This document shows, piece by piece, positions 1-7,933 of a stretch of 64,000 nt of DNA. The stretch comes from SIG351 sp045627045. GTDB taxonomy: Bacteria > Bacillota > Clostridia > HGM11327. A model generated the notes under the pieces. It saw nothing but the letters and a program-made list of their open reading frames with translations. It was not told the origin of the DNA and did no database searches. The stretch spans positions 1 through 64,000 of the forward strand of contig JAZQMY010000011.1 of NCBI GenBank assembly GCA_045627045.1, written 5' to 3'. The translations under genes and the position numbers were made by a program. The stretch's first letter is position 1; each line of letters starts with the position of its first letter.

Positions 1-1
1 C

Positions 2-1570
2 AGCTACGCAGGTATCTGGGTACAGCTTCCGGGCAGTGCCGGTCAGGCAAAGAAAGCCGCTCTGAACATTACAGGCGGAACGCTCAAGGGCACATACGCA
101 TTCTATGATTATTCATACGGCGATGTATTTGATGCAGTTAAGTATGACATTACAGGCGGTATAATTGACGGCGACGTATTCAGCTACGGCGCGAACATAA
201 CAATTTCCAACGGTACTTTCAAGGGCGAGTTTGCTATTTCTCAGAAGCTCGCATCTGAAGTGAGCGTAACGGGAGGTACCTTCTACGACGAAATTTATAC
301 ATACGGCGAAAATGCAAGCACAGGCTTCATTACAGGCGGTACGTTCAGAAATTTCGATTACGAAGTTGACGGCGAAACGTATAACTCAATCGATGATGAG
401 ATGGACTTCGTTGCTGAAGGATTCACATTATCAGAACAGGAAGACGGTTGGTATACAGTTATTATAGAAGTAGTTGAAGAAACCACAAAGCTTGTAAACC
501 TTGCTGTTACAGCATCAAAGTTTACTGTATCAGCTGACGGCATTAAGACTACAACTCAGCGTAACTACTACTACTGCCAGATTGTTGCAAACTCTTCTGT
601 AACTATTACTTACACAGGTAAGGCAAGTGAGTTCCTCTACTGGGTAAATTCTTCCAACAAAGTAGTAAGTAATGAGCTTTCTTTCACTGTACCTCTTACA
701 AGTGATATGTCATTCACAGCAATTGTTGCAGATGAAGATACAGAAGATGATGAAATATACGTAGTATTCATGAACCAGAGCTCACAGGTTCTCAGCACAA
801 GATATTACAGTTTCGACGAGTCAATCGTATTCCCGGCAGGCCCTTCCGCAATGGGTATGGTATTCGTTGGCTGGGATAAGACTGAGGACGAAATCAAAGA
901 GGCTATGGCTACAGATGATTACATCATTGTAAAGCCAGTATTCGAATCTATCGATAAGAAGTATACTGTAACAGTTAAATTCAGCGGAATCGATGCAGAG
1001 ACTATTGTTTCTGATCCTATAGCCGCAGGAACAAGATACACGGCAGTTGTTGACGAAACAATTAACGGCTTGTACTTCAACTTCTGGCTTGATGAGAACG
1101 GAGATATCGTTTCATACGATACTTCCTACTCAATCTACGGCGATACTGACAGGACACTCACTGCAGTATATTCTTCAGAACAGATAACAGGTGAAAACGT
1201 TGTTGCTATTACAAACATCACGGTTCCTGAGGGTTCAAAGAAGATTTCATTCACTGCAACAAGATCAATCGTTGACGGTTACACTGTAACAGAGCAGGGT
1301 ATCCTTTACACAGCAACGAAGATTTATGCAACGGATGCTTACATGACTCTCAATCACCGCAGCGACAACACTCTCTTCATCAGATCATCTGCAGGCGGTG
1401 GTACGGGTTCAACAACCCTTAACATTCCGATCAGTGATGGCAACGAAAAGCTGACAGTTTATGCAAGAGGTTTTGTAACTCTCGTAGATGCAGATGGCAA
1501 TGTTATGACGATTTACTCAAAGATTGCGGCCGCTTCTTACAACGAGCCTTATAATCATAACGTTGACTGA
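2..1570 (+). CDS. Repeat-rich surface protein, C-terminal part (5' end outside window)
   Basis: The frame is open from the first bases of the window, so this is the C-terminal 522 residues of a longer protein; an internal ATG at 260 is not a convincing start. The first ~120 residues carry recurring ITGGTL/ITGGII/ISNGTF/VTGGTF units of the kind seen in beta-helical or autotransporter-like surface repeats. The rest looks like beta-sandwich modules rich in Thr, Val and Tyr, including YTVTVKFSG-like strands. No sorting motif or transmembrane anchor is present at the C-terminus, which ends in NHNVD. An extracellular location is inferred. The function and the true N-terminus cannot be told from this window. 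Confidence 0.75.
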   Translation, partial: SYAGIWVQLPGSAGQAKKAALNITGGTLKGTYAFYDYSYGDVFDAVKYDITGGIIDGDVFSYGANITISNGTFKGEFAISQKLASEVSVTGGTFYDEIYTYGENASTGFITGGTFRNFDYEVDGETYNSIDDEMDFVAEGFTLSEQEDGWYTVIIEVVEETTKLVNLAVTASKFTVSADGIKTTTQRNYYYCQIVANSSVTITYTGKASEFLYWVNSSNKVVSNELSFTVPLTSDMSFTAIVADEDTEDDEIYVVFMNQSSQVLSTRYYSFDESIVFPAGPSAMGMVFVGWDKTEDEIKEAMATDDYIIVKPVFESIDKKYTVTVKFSGIDAETIVSDPIAAGTRYTAVVDETINGLYFNFWLDENGDIVSYDTSYSIYGDTDRTLTAVYSSEQITGENVVAITNITVPEGSKKISFTATRSIVDGYTVTEQGILYTATKIYATDAYMTLNHRSDNTLFIRSSAGGGTGSTTLNIPISDGNEKLTVYARGFVTLVDADGNVMTIYSKIAAASYNEPYNHNVD

Positions 1571-1582
1571 TAAATTCAGATT

Positions 1583-1619
1583 TTATTGTGCAATAGTCTA
1601 AAAAACTATTGCACAATAA
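1583..1619. promoter_or_regulatory. Perfect 15-bp inverted repeat overlapping the next promoter
   Basis: Two perfectly complementary 15-base arms (1583-1597 and 1605-1619) are separated by a 7-base A-rich loop. The right arm contains the -35 hexamer TTGCAC of the following promoter. No T-run follows either arm, so an operator or regulatory hairpin fits better than a plain terminator, although it could also end the upstream transcript. Confidence 0.6.
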
Positions 1620-1637
1620 TTGATTTTGTGGTATACT
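1609..1637 (+). promoter_or_regulatory. Sigma-70-type promoter for the small peptide gene
   Basis: TTGCAC (1609-1614) and TATACT (1632-1637) are separated by 17 bases, about 45 bases before the small peptide gene. The -35 element lies inside an inverted repeat. Confidence 0.7.
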
Positions 1638-1680
1638 ATATACAAAATATTTTTCAGTTTTTACGAGGAGGTGAGTAGCT

Positions 1681-1788
1681 TTGGAAAAACAGAAGTTTGA
1701 AGAAGCTTTGGTAGAGGTAGTAGAATTTACTGAAGCAGACGTAATTGCAACATCAGTAGATGAGGAAATGGAAGGCCCGGGATTCTGA
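1681..1788 (+). CDS. Small acidic peptide (35 aa), possible secreted or modified peptide precursor
   Basis: This short frame starts with TTG six bases after a strong GAGGAGGTGAG ribosome site, has its own promoter, and is followed by a clear hairpin terminator, so it is a complete one-gene unit. The 35-residue product is very acidic. It contains the run EVVEFTEADVIATS and ends EMEGPGF; there is no cysteine, signal peptide or membrane segment. From memory, short Clostridia peptides with a similar EVIEF-xx-EDVITTS core are common but mostly uncharacterised, and their form (acidic leader, short variable tail) resembles RiPP precursors. No modifying enzyme is adjacent. Gene assignment is fairly sure; function is unknown. 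Confidence 0.65.
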   Translation: MEKQKFEEALVEVVEFTEADVIATSVDEEMEGPGF

Positions 1789-1824
1789 TCGGAATTCCAC
1801 GGATATAGTATTTAGATTTTATAT

Positions 1825-1859
1825 AAAAAACAAAGCCTGTAATACGGGCTTTGTTTTTT
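1825..1859 (+). terminator. Rho-independent terminator after the small peptide gene
   Basis: CAAAGCC (1831-1837) pairs with GGCTTTG (1847-1853), flanked by A-run and T-run so that it could act on both strands. Confidence 0.85.
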
Positions 1860-1878
1860 ATCCACAATATGAAAAATA

Positions 1879-1907
1879 TTGACAAAGGGGTAATAATTTA
1901 ATATAAT
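1879..1907 (+). promoter_or_regulatory. Consensus promoter for the Nudix gene
   Basis: TTGACA (1879-1884), 17 bases, TATAAT (1902-1907): a perfect consensus, 22 bases before the start codon. Confidence 0.85.
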
Positions 1908-1929
1908 CGAAAAAAACAGGAGTGAAGTA

Positions 1930-2478
1930 ATGGAATATCTTGATATAGTTGATGAAAACGGTTTACCCACAGGAGAAATAGTTGAAAGAAGCATGGCTCA
2001 TATGAAAGGCATAATGCATCGAACTTCCCATGTATGGATTCTTCGGAAAAGAAACGATGAAATTGAAATACTTTTGCAAAAGAGATCAGATATAAAGTCA
2101 TCATTTCCCGGTTGCTATGATATTTCCAGCGCCGGACACATCCCTGCAAGGACGGACTTTGCGACATCTGCTATCCGTGAACTGAAGGAAGAACTTGGAG
2201 TAGATGCAGGAGAAGAAGAACTGATTTTTTGCGCAGACAGAAAAGTGGTCTGGGATACGGAGTTTAACGGGAAACCATTTCATGACAGACAGATTTCCAG
2301 AGTGTTTGCTCTTTGGCGAGATTTGGAGGAGAAAGATTTTATACTGCAGAAGGAAGAAGTAGATTCTGTTAAGTGGATTAAACTGGAAGAGTTAATATCT
2401 GCTGTAAAAAATGATTCAATCAGGCATTGCATTTTTCTCCCGGAGCTGTTGATGGTCAAAAGCACAGTTGAGAAATAA
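1930..2478 (+). CDS. Nudix hydrolase
   Basis: A 182-residue cytosolic Nudix pyrophosphohydrolase. The Nudix box lies at about residues 68-90 as G-x5-(T)-x7-RELKEELGV; the catalytic REUxEExGU part is intact, but the usual first Glu is Thr. The N-terminus MEYLDIVDENG and the HRTSHVWI strand are typical of the branch related to isopentenyl-diphosphate isomerase and YfcD. Members hydrolyse nucleoside or other diphosphate-linked compounds; the substrate cannot be read from sequence. The gene is monocistronic, with its own promoter and a good ribosome site (AGGAGTGA). Confidence 0.9.
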   Translation: MEYLDIVDENGLPTGEIVERSMAHMKGIMHRTSHVWILRKRNDEIEILLQKRSDIKSSFPGCYDISSAGHIPARTDFATSAIRELKEELGVDAGEEELIFCADRKVVWDTEFNGKPFHDRQISRVFALWRDLEEKDFILQKEEVDSVKWIKLEELISAVKNDSIRHCIFLPELLMVKSTVEK

Positions 2479-2514
2479 ATTCAGCTGAATAACAAAATCA
2501 GGTTTGAAAAACAG

Positions 2515-2543
2515 TTGTATTTTTGCTTATTATATGATATAAT
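2515..2543 (+). promoter_or_regulatory. Promoter for the YDENGN-repeat lipoprotein gene
   Basis: TTGTAT (2515-2520), 17 bases, TATAAT (2538-2543). Confidence 0.7.
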
Positions 2544-2573
2544 TCAAATAAAAAAGAAAAATGGAGAGATAAA

Positions 2574-3608
2574 ATGAAAAAGAAGTTATTTTTGATATTG
2601 GTCGCGGTTGTGCTTGCTTTCTCGTTGCTTGTGCTTTCAGGATGTTCTGCTGTTCCGACAGAGAATATACCCGATGCAACGCCTGATGAAACACTCAGTC
2701 CTGAAGAGCGTGAATCAATAAACAGGGCAGAAGAACTTATCAATGAGAAGAAGTATAAAGAAGCTTATGAGATTCTCAATTCGATGAAAGATAATCACAA
2801 AGCAGAAGAAATGCTTGGCAATTTCGGCTTTATAATAACTAAAGCCTATATCGGCGAAACTCCTATGCCTGTTACATACAGCAATGATTATCACTCTGCT
2901 GAAATAATTTTAACAGATGGCGCGAAGATGGTATTTGAAGTCGATGATAACGGCGATGTAACGAAATTACGTACATATTCCTCAAACGGTTCCATAATGA
3001 CGATTTATTATAATGAAAATGGAAATATTACCTCAGCTGAACAAATTGGTTCAGAAGGAAATATAACTTATTCATCTTCAATTCAATATAACGAGCATGG
3101 TGATCCTGTTCTTGAGATATTACGTTATTCAGATAGCAATGAAAGCGAATATCGGTACAGATACGGATATGATGAAGATGGCAATAAGATTTACAGAATA
3201 GAGACATATTCAGACAATATTTCAATTATTGTATATACTTATTCAGATGGAAAGATAGAAACTGAAACGGAAGTATCAACCAGAAACAATTATTGTCTGG
3301 AAACAATATATACTTACGATGAAAACGGTAATCTCATAATCAGAAGCTCTAACTATCAAAACGGTGGAAATACATATCAGTATCAATATGATGATCAGGG
3401 AAGACTTATTCGTTGGGATTATTATGTAAGTCCTTCAGGCGTTACAACTTACTTTGAGGCTGTGTATGATGAGTATGGCAACATAATAGAAGAAAACTTT
3501 GTTTATGGCGATATCGTATATCATATAGCTTTCGATTATGAACTTATTTATTCTGAAACAAATCATTCAGATCTCAACAAAAAAATAATATATATGATTG
3601 AGGATTAA
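2574..3608 (+). CDS. Lipoprotein with RHS/YD-like repeats
   Basis: A 344-residue lipoprotein: a hydrophobic signal ends in the lipobox LSGC near residue 24. Residues ~45-85 (ERESINRAEELINEKKYKEA) look like a single TPR-type helical hairpin. From about residue 120 onward come repeated tyrosine-rich units of the form YDEDGN, YDENGN, YDDQGR and YDEYGN, spaced roughly 20-40 residues apart, resembling RHS/YD repeats without any C-terminal toxin domain. It is predicted to sit on the outer face of the membrane. The gene stands alone between its own promoter and terminator. Its role is unknown; binding of carbohydrate or protein partners is only a guess. Confidence 0.75.
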   Translation: MKKKLFLILVAVVLAFSLLVLSGCSAVPTENIPDATPDETLSPEERESINRAEELINEKKYKEAYEILNSMKDNHKAEEMLGNFGFIITKAYIGETPMPVTYSNDYHSAEIILTDGAKMVFEVDDNGDVTKLRTYSSNGSIMTIYYNENGNITSAEQIGSEGNITYSSSIQYNEHGDPVLEILRYSDSNESEYRYRYGYDEDGNKIYRIETYSDNISIIVYTYSDGKIETETEVSTRNNYCLETIYTYDENGNLIIRSSNYQNGGNTYQYQYDDQGRLIRWDYYVSPSGVTTYFEAVYDEYGNIIEENFVYGDIVYHIAFDYELIYSETNHSDLNKKIIYMIED

Positions 3609-3611
3609 GAT

Positions 3612-3650
3612 AAAGACGGAAATAGAGCGTAAGCCTATTCCCGTCTTTGC
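3612..3650 (+). terminator. Terminator after the YD-repeat lipoprotein gene
   Basis: AAAGACGG-AAATAG pairs with CTATT-CCCGTCTTT in a near-perfect hairpin just after the stop codon. Confidence 0.75.
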
Positions 3651-3708
3651 TATTTGATTTGTATTGGCTAAATATTGTTAATTGAAATAATAAAAATCGG
3701 ATACTTAG

Positions 3709-3945
3709 GTTGATCTTATTCCTGATTTTATACCGTTTCTCGGATACCTTGACGATTTGCTGATACTTCCGGGGCTTGTGGCGCTGACGGTGAAGCTTGT
3801 GCCGAAGGAGATACTTGATGTATGCCGCATTGAAGCCGAGAATATGTGGCAGGACGGTAAGTCAAAGAAATGGTATTATGCATTGCCGATAATTTTTGTT
3901 TGGATTCTTGTGATCCTGCTGATTTTAAAGCTGATTTGGTCATGA
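3709..3945 (+). pseudogene. Truncated YkvA/DUF1232 gene remnant
   Basis: The frame begins directly after an in-frame TAG (3706-3708) with the hallmark DUF1232 core VDLIPDFIPFLGYLDDLL, then a LPGLVALTVKLVPKE helix and a C-terminal membrane segment near ALPIIFVWILVILLI. YkvA-like proteins are normally ~100-130 residues, with about 40-50 residues before this core. Here that part is absent in all frames and no ATG or ribosome site precedes the core. A TTG at 3757 would cut into the domain. I read it as the 3' remnant of a deleted gene; translation from a weak start remains possible. Confidence 0.65.
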
Positions 3946-4000
3946 AAAACTGATTTGGTGGAAGCGACGTGAATCAAGCCCACGGTTTCAAATTGAATGC

Positions 4001-4036
4001 AAAATAAAACCACCGGTATTTCCGATGGTTTTGCTG
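4001..4036 (-). terminator. Terminator for the PHP phosphatase gene (probably bidirectional)
   Basis: AAAACCA-x-CGG (4006-4016) pairs with CCG-x-TGGTTTT (4022-4032), with a T-run on the minus strand. It lies between convergent genes. Confidence 0.7.
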
Positions 4037-4045
4037 TGTATACAA

Positions 4046-4822
4046 TTATTTGATCGGTCTCAGATTAAGTGTTTCAAGTCTTTTCGCACCGAGATTATCA
4101 ATATACTTTATGCACATATCAAGCCATTCAGGTTCATCAAGCAGCCACGGATGATGAGCGTCATATCCGATGATGAGCTTGTTGCCCTGCTCCTTTGCGA
4201 ACTGATAGAAGCCATTTGTGGGGCATCCCTTCTGATCTCTGAATGACTGCATATTGAATTCGAGCGGGATGTCCATTTTCTTTGCCGCATCGCAAAGTCT
4301 TTTGTATTCTGAAACCCAGATATCATGATCGCCTTCAAATGAGAAGCAATCAGGATGGCATATGTATGAATATTTTCCTGTAAGGACGCCTTCTTCCACG
4401 AGGTCAACGTATCTCCTGAACATAGATACGTCGGTTGAATTCGGCCAGTTAACGAATACATTCTCACTATCGGGATAAACAAGGAAATGCTGACCGAGAA
4501 TGAGGTATTCGCATCCTATGTTGTTGAGCATTTCAATCTGTTTATCAAATACCATTGGAATGTATTCTGCTTCAAAGCCGATGTGAAGCTCAATGTCGTT
4601 TTTGTATTCATCCTTCAGCTTGTTGATGGTTGCAGCATAGTCTTCAGCTTCAGCCATTGTCATACGGAACTGGGGGATTTCAGGCGTATAAGGGGGAGTA
4701 GGAACGTGATCGGCAAAGCCGAGTATTTTTATTCCCGCTCTTATAGCGCTTTCAACATATTCTCTTTCTGTGCCTTTTGCATGGCCGCAGCGTTTGGTGT
4801 GAGTGTGGTAATTACAAAGCAT
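4046..4822 (-). CDS. PHP-domain phosphatase, histidinol-phosphatase (HisJ/HisK) type
   Basis: A 258-residue PHP phosphoesterase. Metal-binding motifs appear in the expected order: NYHTHTKRCGHA at the N-terminus, GFADHVP near residue 36, GFEAEY near 104, GQHFL near 131, CHPDCF near 180 and GYDAHHP near 220. This pattern is typical of HisJ/HisK histidinol-phosphate phosphatases, which carry out the penultimate step of histidine synthesis. There is no histidine operon beside it, and many PHP proteins of this type have other phosphate-ester substrates. It is preceded by an AAGAGGT ribosome site and forms a single-gene unit between terminators. Confidence 0.8.
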   Translation of the reverse strand: MLCNYHTHTKRCGHAKGTEREYVESAIRAGIKILGFADHVPTPPYTPEIPQFRMTMAEAEDYAATINKLKDEYKNDIELHIGFEAEYIPMVFDKQIEMLNNIGCEYLILGQHFLVYPDSENVFVNWPNSTDVSMFRRYVDLVEEGVLTGKYSYICHPDCFSFEGDHDIWVSEYKRLCDAAKKMDIPLEFNMQSFRDQKGCPTNGFYQFAKEQGNKLIIGYDAHHPWLLDEPEWLDMCIKYIDNLGAKRLETLNLRPIK

Positions 4823-4896
4823 ATTTTTACCTCTTGATATTTAATATGTATATTATATCACATTTGTCTTGAAAATCAAATGTTATCTTATATGAA

Positions 4897-4923
4897 AAGC
4901 ACCTGACGTTATGACAGGTGCTT
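4897..4923 (-). terminator. Terminator after the beta-helix lipoprotein gene
   Basis: AAGCACCTG (4897-4905) pairs with CAGGTGCTT (4915-4923). On the minus strand the hairpin is followed by TTTTC. Confidence 0.7.
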
Positions 4924-4950
4924 AAGCTTGAAAAGTAATCAGAATAAATC

Positions 4951-7131
4951 TTATTTTTCGCTTATGTAGCGTCCGATTTTATCATAGGGAATAGCTTCCC
5001 ATTCAACGCCGTAAAGAATATTATACAAATCAAGATAATATTCGTCAATTTTATATGAATCTTTTTCGAGAATTTCGGAATTATCATTTACAGCAATATT
5101 GTAGCCTATATCAGAGTAGAGTATAACGTCACCATCGATCTGGTCTCTATATCCGGTTGCTTTCTTACCTACAAAAATGTTGTTCTTTACGATAGAGTAA
5201 GCAGGATTACCCGGGAATTCAGGATCCCTGTAACGCTCATAATCCGTTGTGATGAGTGCAAGGTTAGGATATCTTTCTGACCAAAGCTCACCCTGGTAAG
5301 GGACCTGCTTGAGGTTTGCCCACATACCCTGACCGGGCTTTATCTTCCAGTAAATACTTGCCCAGCTGTTTTCGATATTTCTGCTTGTGCCCATTCTTGC
5401 ATCGTAGTTGAAGGGAATACCGTCTGAAATTACGAGATTGTTTTCGATGACCATATCACGTCCGCCACCAATATTAATTCCGACGCCTGAACAGTTGATA
5501 ATAACGTTTCCGAAAACGTAGCCGCTTGACATACCGTCATCATAATAGATGGCTTTGCAATCACCCTTCTCGTGACCGATATTTTCAAAAAGATTGTACA
5601 TTACCTTTGTACCGCAGCTTGTCCAGTCACCGCCTACATAAAGAGCGCCTGCATCATCTGAATCAAGAACAACATCGTGGATATAATTGTATGCTATGAG
5701 ATGCTCATTTCCTGTATAAGAGAGTGCGAGATGCGGAGCATAGGCAATTTCGTTATGAATGATCTGATTTCCACAACCTTTTGCGAAACAAGCCTGCTGA
5801 TACGTCGTATAAACCTCAGAGAAGTTGTGAATGTAACAGTTTTCAATAATGCTATTTCCGTTTGTAAGCGTTTGTCTGTCACCACCGGTTATGAAGAAGC
5901 CACCTTTTCCAAGTGAATAAGCTTCACAACCGAAAATAAGGTTATTACTTCCGTTTAAGTGAGCAGCACTGTTGTACATACATGAGAATTTGCAGTTTAA
6001 TACTTTGATATTGTCGCCTGTAAAATTCATTCCGTCACCACGCTGACCTTTGAAGGCGAAGTTTTCAAAAACAATATTTGACACTTTGCCGCTTAACATA
6101 TTTCCATCTGAAATTGAAATGATGCTGTCGCAGTTTTCTTCACCTTCGGGTGGATAAACGTATAAGATCATATTATCACGATCAATATAATACTCTCCCG
6201 GTATATCGAGTTCTTCAAGAACATTGTAGAAATAGTATTTGGCAATATCTTTATTGTATCCATTATCTGAGTAGTATTTACATCTGAGCTCTCTTGTTTC
6301 GGCGTTGAAGTAGTCGATAGGTGAAGTAATTTCAGCCCACTTGAATCTCCAGTATCCGAAAACTTCAGCCTTGTCGATTTCCTTCCAGTTTTTCATTCTT
6401 TTAACGCTATCAACATCAACGAGCGTAGTTCCTGCAATAAGTTCTCCGGGTACGCCTTCATCTACGATACCGTCAATGTCAAGATAGCCTTCGTTCGGAT
6501 AACGTGCAAGCGTAAGACGGCTGTCATTCCAGAAAAGCTCGGCATTGGCACCTCGCTTCAGACCGTATTCAGCATATGGTGTATAAGTTCCGAACTGATA
6601 AAGCTCACCGATATCATCAATTGTAAGACCATATTCCTTGAGGTCAAGGTAAAGAACTTTGTCTTTTACATCGTCTAAAAGACGTGAAAGAATTGCTTCA
6701 TCGGTTACCTTCTTGTAATCGGATGACTTGAATGTCATGCCACCGTTGAAAACAACTTCTTCATCTTGATAAGCCTTGAATGTAACGGGGAATTCTTTTG
6801 TTCCGCTCATATCGTCCGTAAATGAGATGTTATTTACTCTGTAATTTCCTCCACGGAAGTAAACGGTTACAGGCTTTGTGAGTCCTTCTGAAACAATATT
6901 TTTAACGGTTTCCAGTGCTTTTTCAATAGTAGCGAAAGGGCTCGCAATTGAGCCGTCGTTCTCATCGCTTCCGTCGATTGCTACATATAAAGCAGTCTCA
7001 TCGATGATATCAGGTGTAGGCGATCCATCGGGTGTAGGCGATACTTCGGGTATGTTTGAACAAGCTGTCAGTGTGAGAAGACATGCTGCTGTCAGCAATA
7101 ATGCCAATACTGACCTGTTTTTTTTAATCAT
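4951..7131 (-). CDS. Right-handed beta-helix lipoprotein, probable carbohydrate-active enzyme
   Basis: A 726-residue extracellular lipoprotein. The signal peptide ends in a lipobox (LTAC, Cys near residue 24), followed by a short Pro-Thr linker (SPTPDGSPTPD). Then comes a DUF1565-like start of a parallel beta-helix (LYVAIDGSDENDGS, then SPFATIEKALETV and VYFRGGNYRV), and many Asn-rich helix turns from ~370 to 600 (IVFENFAF, NCYIHNF, HLIAYNYIHDVV, GNVIINCSG). This layout fits right-handed beta-helix glycoside hydrolases or lyases such as the GH141 or GH120 groups. I cannot assign a family or substrate with confidence. It is transcribed alone from a strong promoter with an AAAGGAG ribosome site. 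Confidence 0.75.
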   Translation of the reverse strand: MIKKNRSVLALLLTAACLLTLTACSNIPEVSPTPDGSPTPDIIDETALYVAIDGSDENDGSIASPFATIEKALETVKNIVSEGLTKPVTVYFRGGNYRVNNISFTDDMSGTKEFPVTFKAYQDEEVVFNGGMTFKSSDYKKVTDEAILSRLLDDVKDKVLYLDLKEYGLTIDDIGELYQFGTYTPYAEYGLKRGANAELFWNDSRLTLARYPNEGYLDIDGIVDEGVPGELIAGTTLVDVDSVKRMKNWKEIDKAEVFGYWRFKWAEITSPIDYFNAETRELRCKYYSDNGYNKDIAKYYFYNVLEELDIPGEYYIDRDNMILYVYPPEGEENCDSIISISDGNMLSGKVSNIVFENFAFKGQRGDGMNFTGDNIKVLNCKFSCMYNSAAHLNGSNNLIFGCEAYSLGKGGFFITGGDRQTLTNGNSIIENCYIHNFSEVYTTYQQACFAKGCGNQIIHNEIAYAPHLALSYTGNEHLIAYNYIHDVVLDSDDAGALYVGGDWTSCGTKVMYNLFENIGHEKGDCKAIYYDDGMSSGYVFGNVIINCSGVGINIGGGRDMVIENNLVISDGIPFNYDARMGTSRNIENSWASIYWKIKPGQGMWANLKQVPYQGELWSERYPNLALITTDYERYRDPEFPGNPAYSIVKNNIFVGKKATGYRDQIDGDVILYSDIGYNIAVNDNSEILEKDSYKIDEYYLDLYNILYGVEWEAIPYDKIGRYISEK

Positions 7132-7166
7132 TTTATTTATCTCCTTTTCTTCTAAAAAACGTCAGT

Positions 7167-7195
7167 ATTATATCATTTTCTTAGAAAAAAGTCAA
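7167..7195 (-). promoter_or_regulatory. Promoter for the beta-helix lipoprotein gene
   Basis: On the minus strand TTGACT (7195-7190), 17 bases, TATAAT (7172-7167). Confidence 0.8.
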
Positions 7196-7548
7196 ACTGA
7201 AAAAAACAGAACATCATGTGGATAGTAATAGGAAATTTTAAGGTATTTTACGAAAAAAAACATAATACTGCAAATCTTTTGTCGGGACGATGAAGCTGAT
7301 GTTTATCTGAATATTGGTTAAAAATAATGTGAAATCAAATAAGACGTAAAATATGCCGGATAAAGATAAATAAAAAGCGATATGTTTCACTTATAGTCAT
7401 AAAAATCCGGAAATGCAAAATCAGATATATCAAAAAATAAGTAAAACGAATATTATTCAGTCCTCAGGATTCACTTAAAAGAAATACAGACTTGATGCAG
7501 AAAAAATTGATTGTAAAGAATTGATTAAATATCAGAAATAAGTATTTG
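7196..7548. other. AT-rich intergenic region, no gene seen
   Basis: About 350 bases between two minus-strand genes. I see no open frame with a ribosome site, no strong hairpin and no known RNA pattern. Some A-rich and GATAAA-like runs are present, which may only reflect base composition. Confidence 0.5.
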
Positions 7549-7752
7549 TCAGATTTTTTCAAAGTTTATTATTTTCTCTTTCAATGAAATTTTACCAACA
7601 TTGAAACCGTGAACAGTCAGCTCTGTTTTGAATTTAAGAAATGAGTGATCGAACGGAAAACCGAGAATTGTTTCTGCTTCTTCAAAAGAAAGCTGAAAAG
7701 ATTCGTTACGGTTATCTTTAATCCAATTCCATAAAGGATCATATTTGCTCAT
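7549..7752 (-). CDS. Small conserved-looking hypothetical protein (67 aa)
   Basis: The ATG at 7752 is preceded by an AAAGGAA ribosome site; a longer upstream frame begins inside the leader and is rejected. The 67-residue product starts MSKYDPLWNWIKDN and contains SFEEAETILGFPFDHSFL. The KYDPLWxWI start is shared, from memory, by a family of short bacterial proteins of unknown function (DUF7662-like). No signal peptide or membrane segment is present. It stands alone under a consensus promoter. Function unknown. Confidence 0.7.
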   Translation of the reverse strand: MSKYDPLWNWIKDNRNESFQLSFEEAETILGFPFDHSFLKFKTELTVHGFNVGKISLKEKIINFEKI

Positions 7753-7817
7753 TTTTCTGATTCCTTTCAAACGAATGTTTTTCTTATGATTTGATAAATC
7801 AAAAAACATTATAATAA

Positions 7818-7846
7818 ATTATAGACTCAAACATCCTCAATGTCAA
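7818..7846 (-). promoter_or_regulatory. Consensus promoter for the 67-aa protein gene
   Basis: On the minus strand TTGACA (7846-7841), 17 bases, TATAAT (7823-7818). Confidence 0.85.
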
Positions 7847-7933
7847 GAGAAAAATTCTGAACATCCAAAAATAAGTTGATTTATTGGCTGAACTGTGATA
7901 AAATAAAATAACAAGTCAACAATAGGAGACGTT

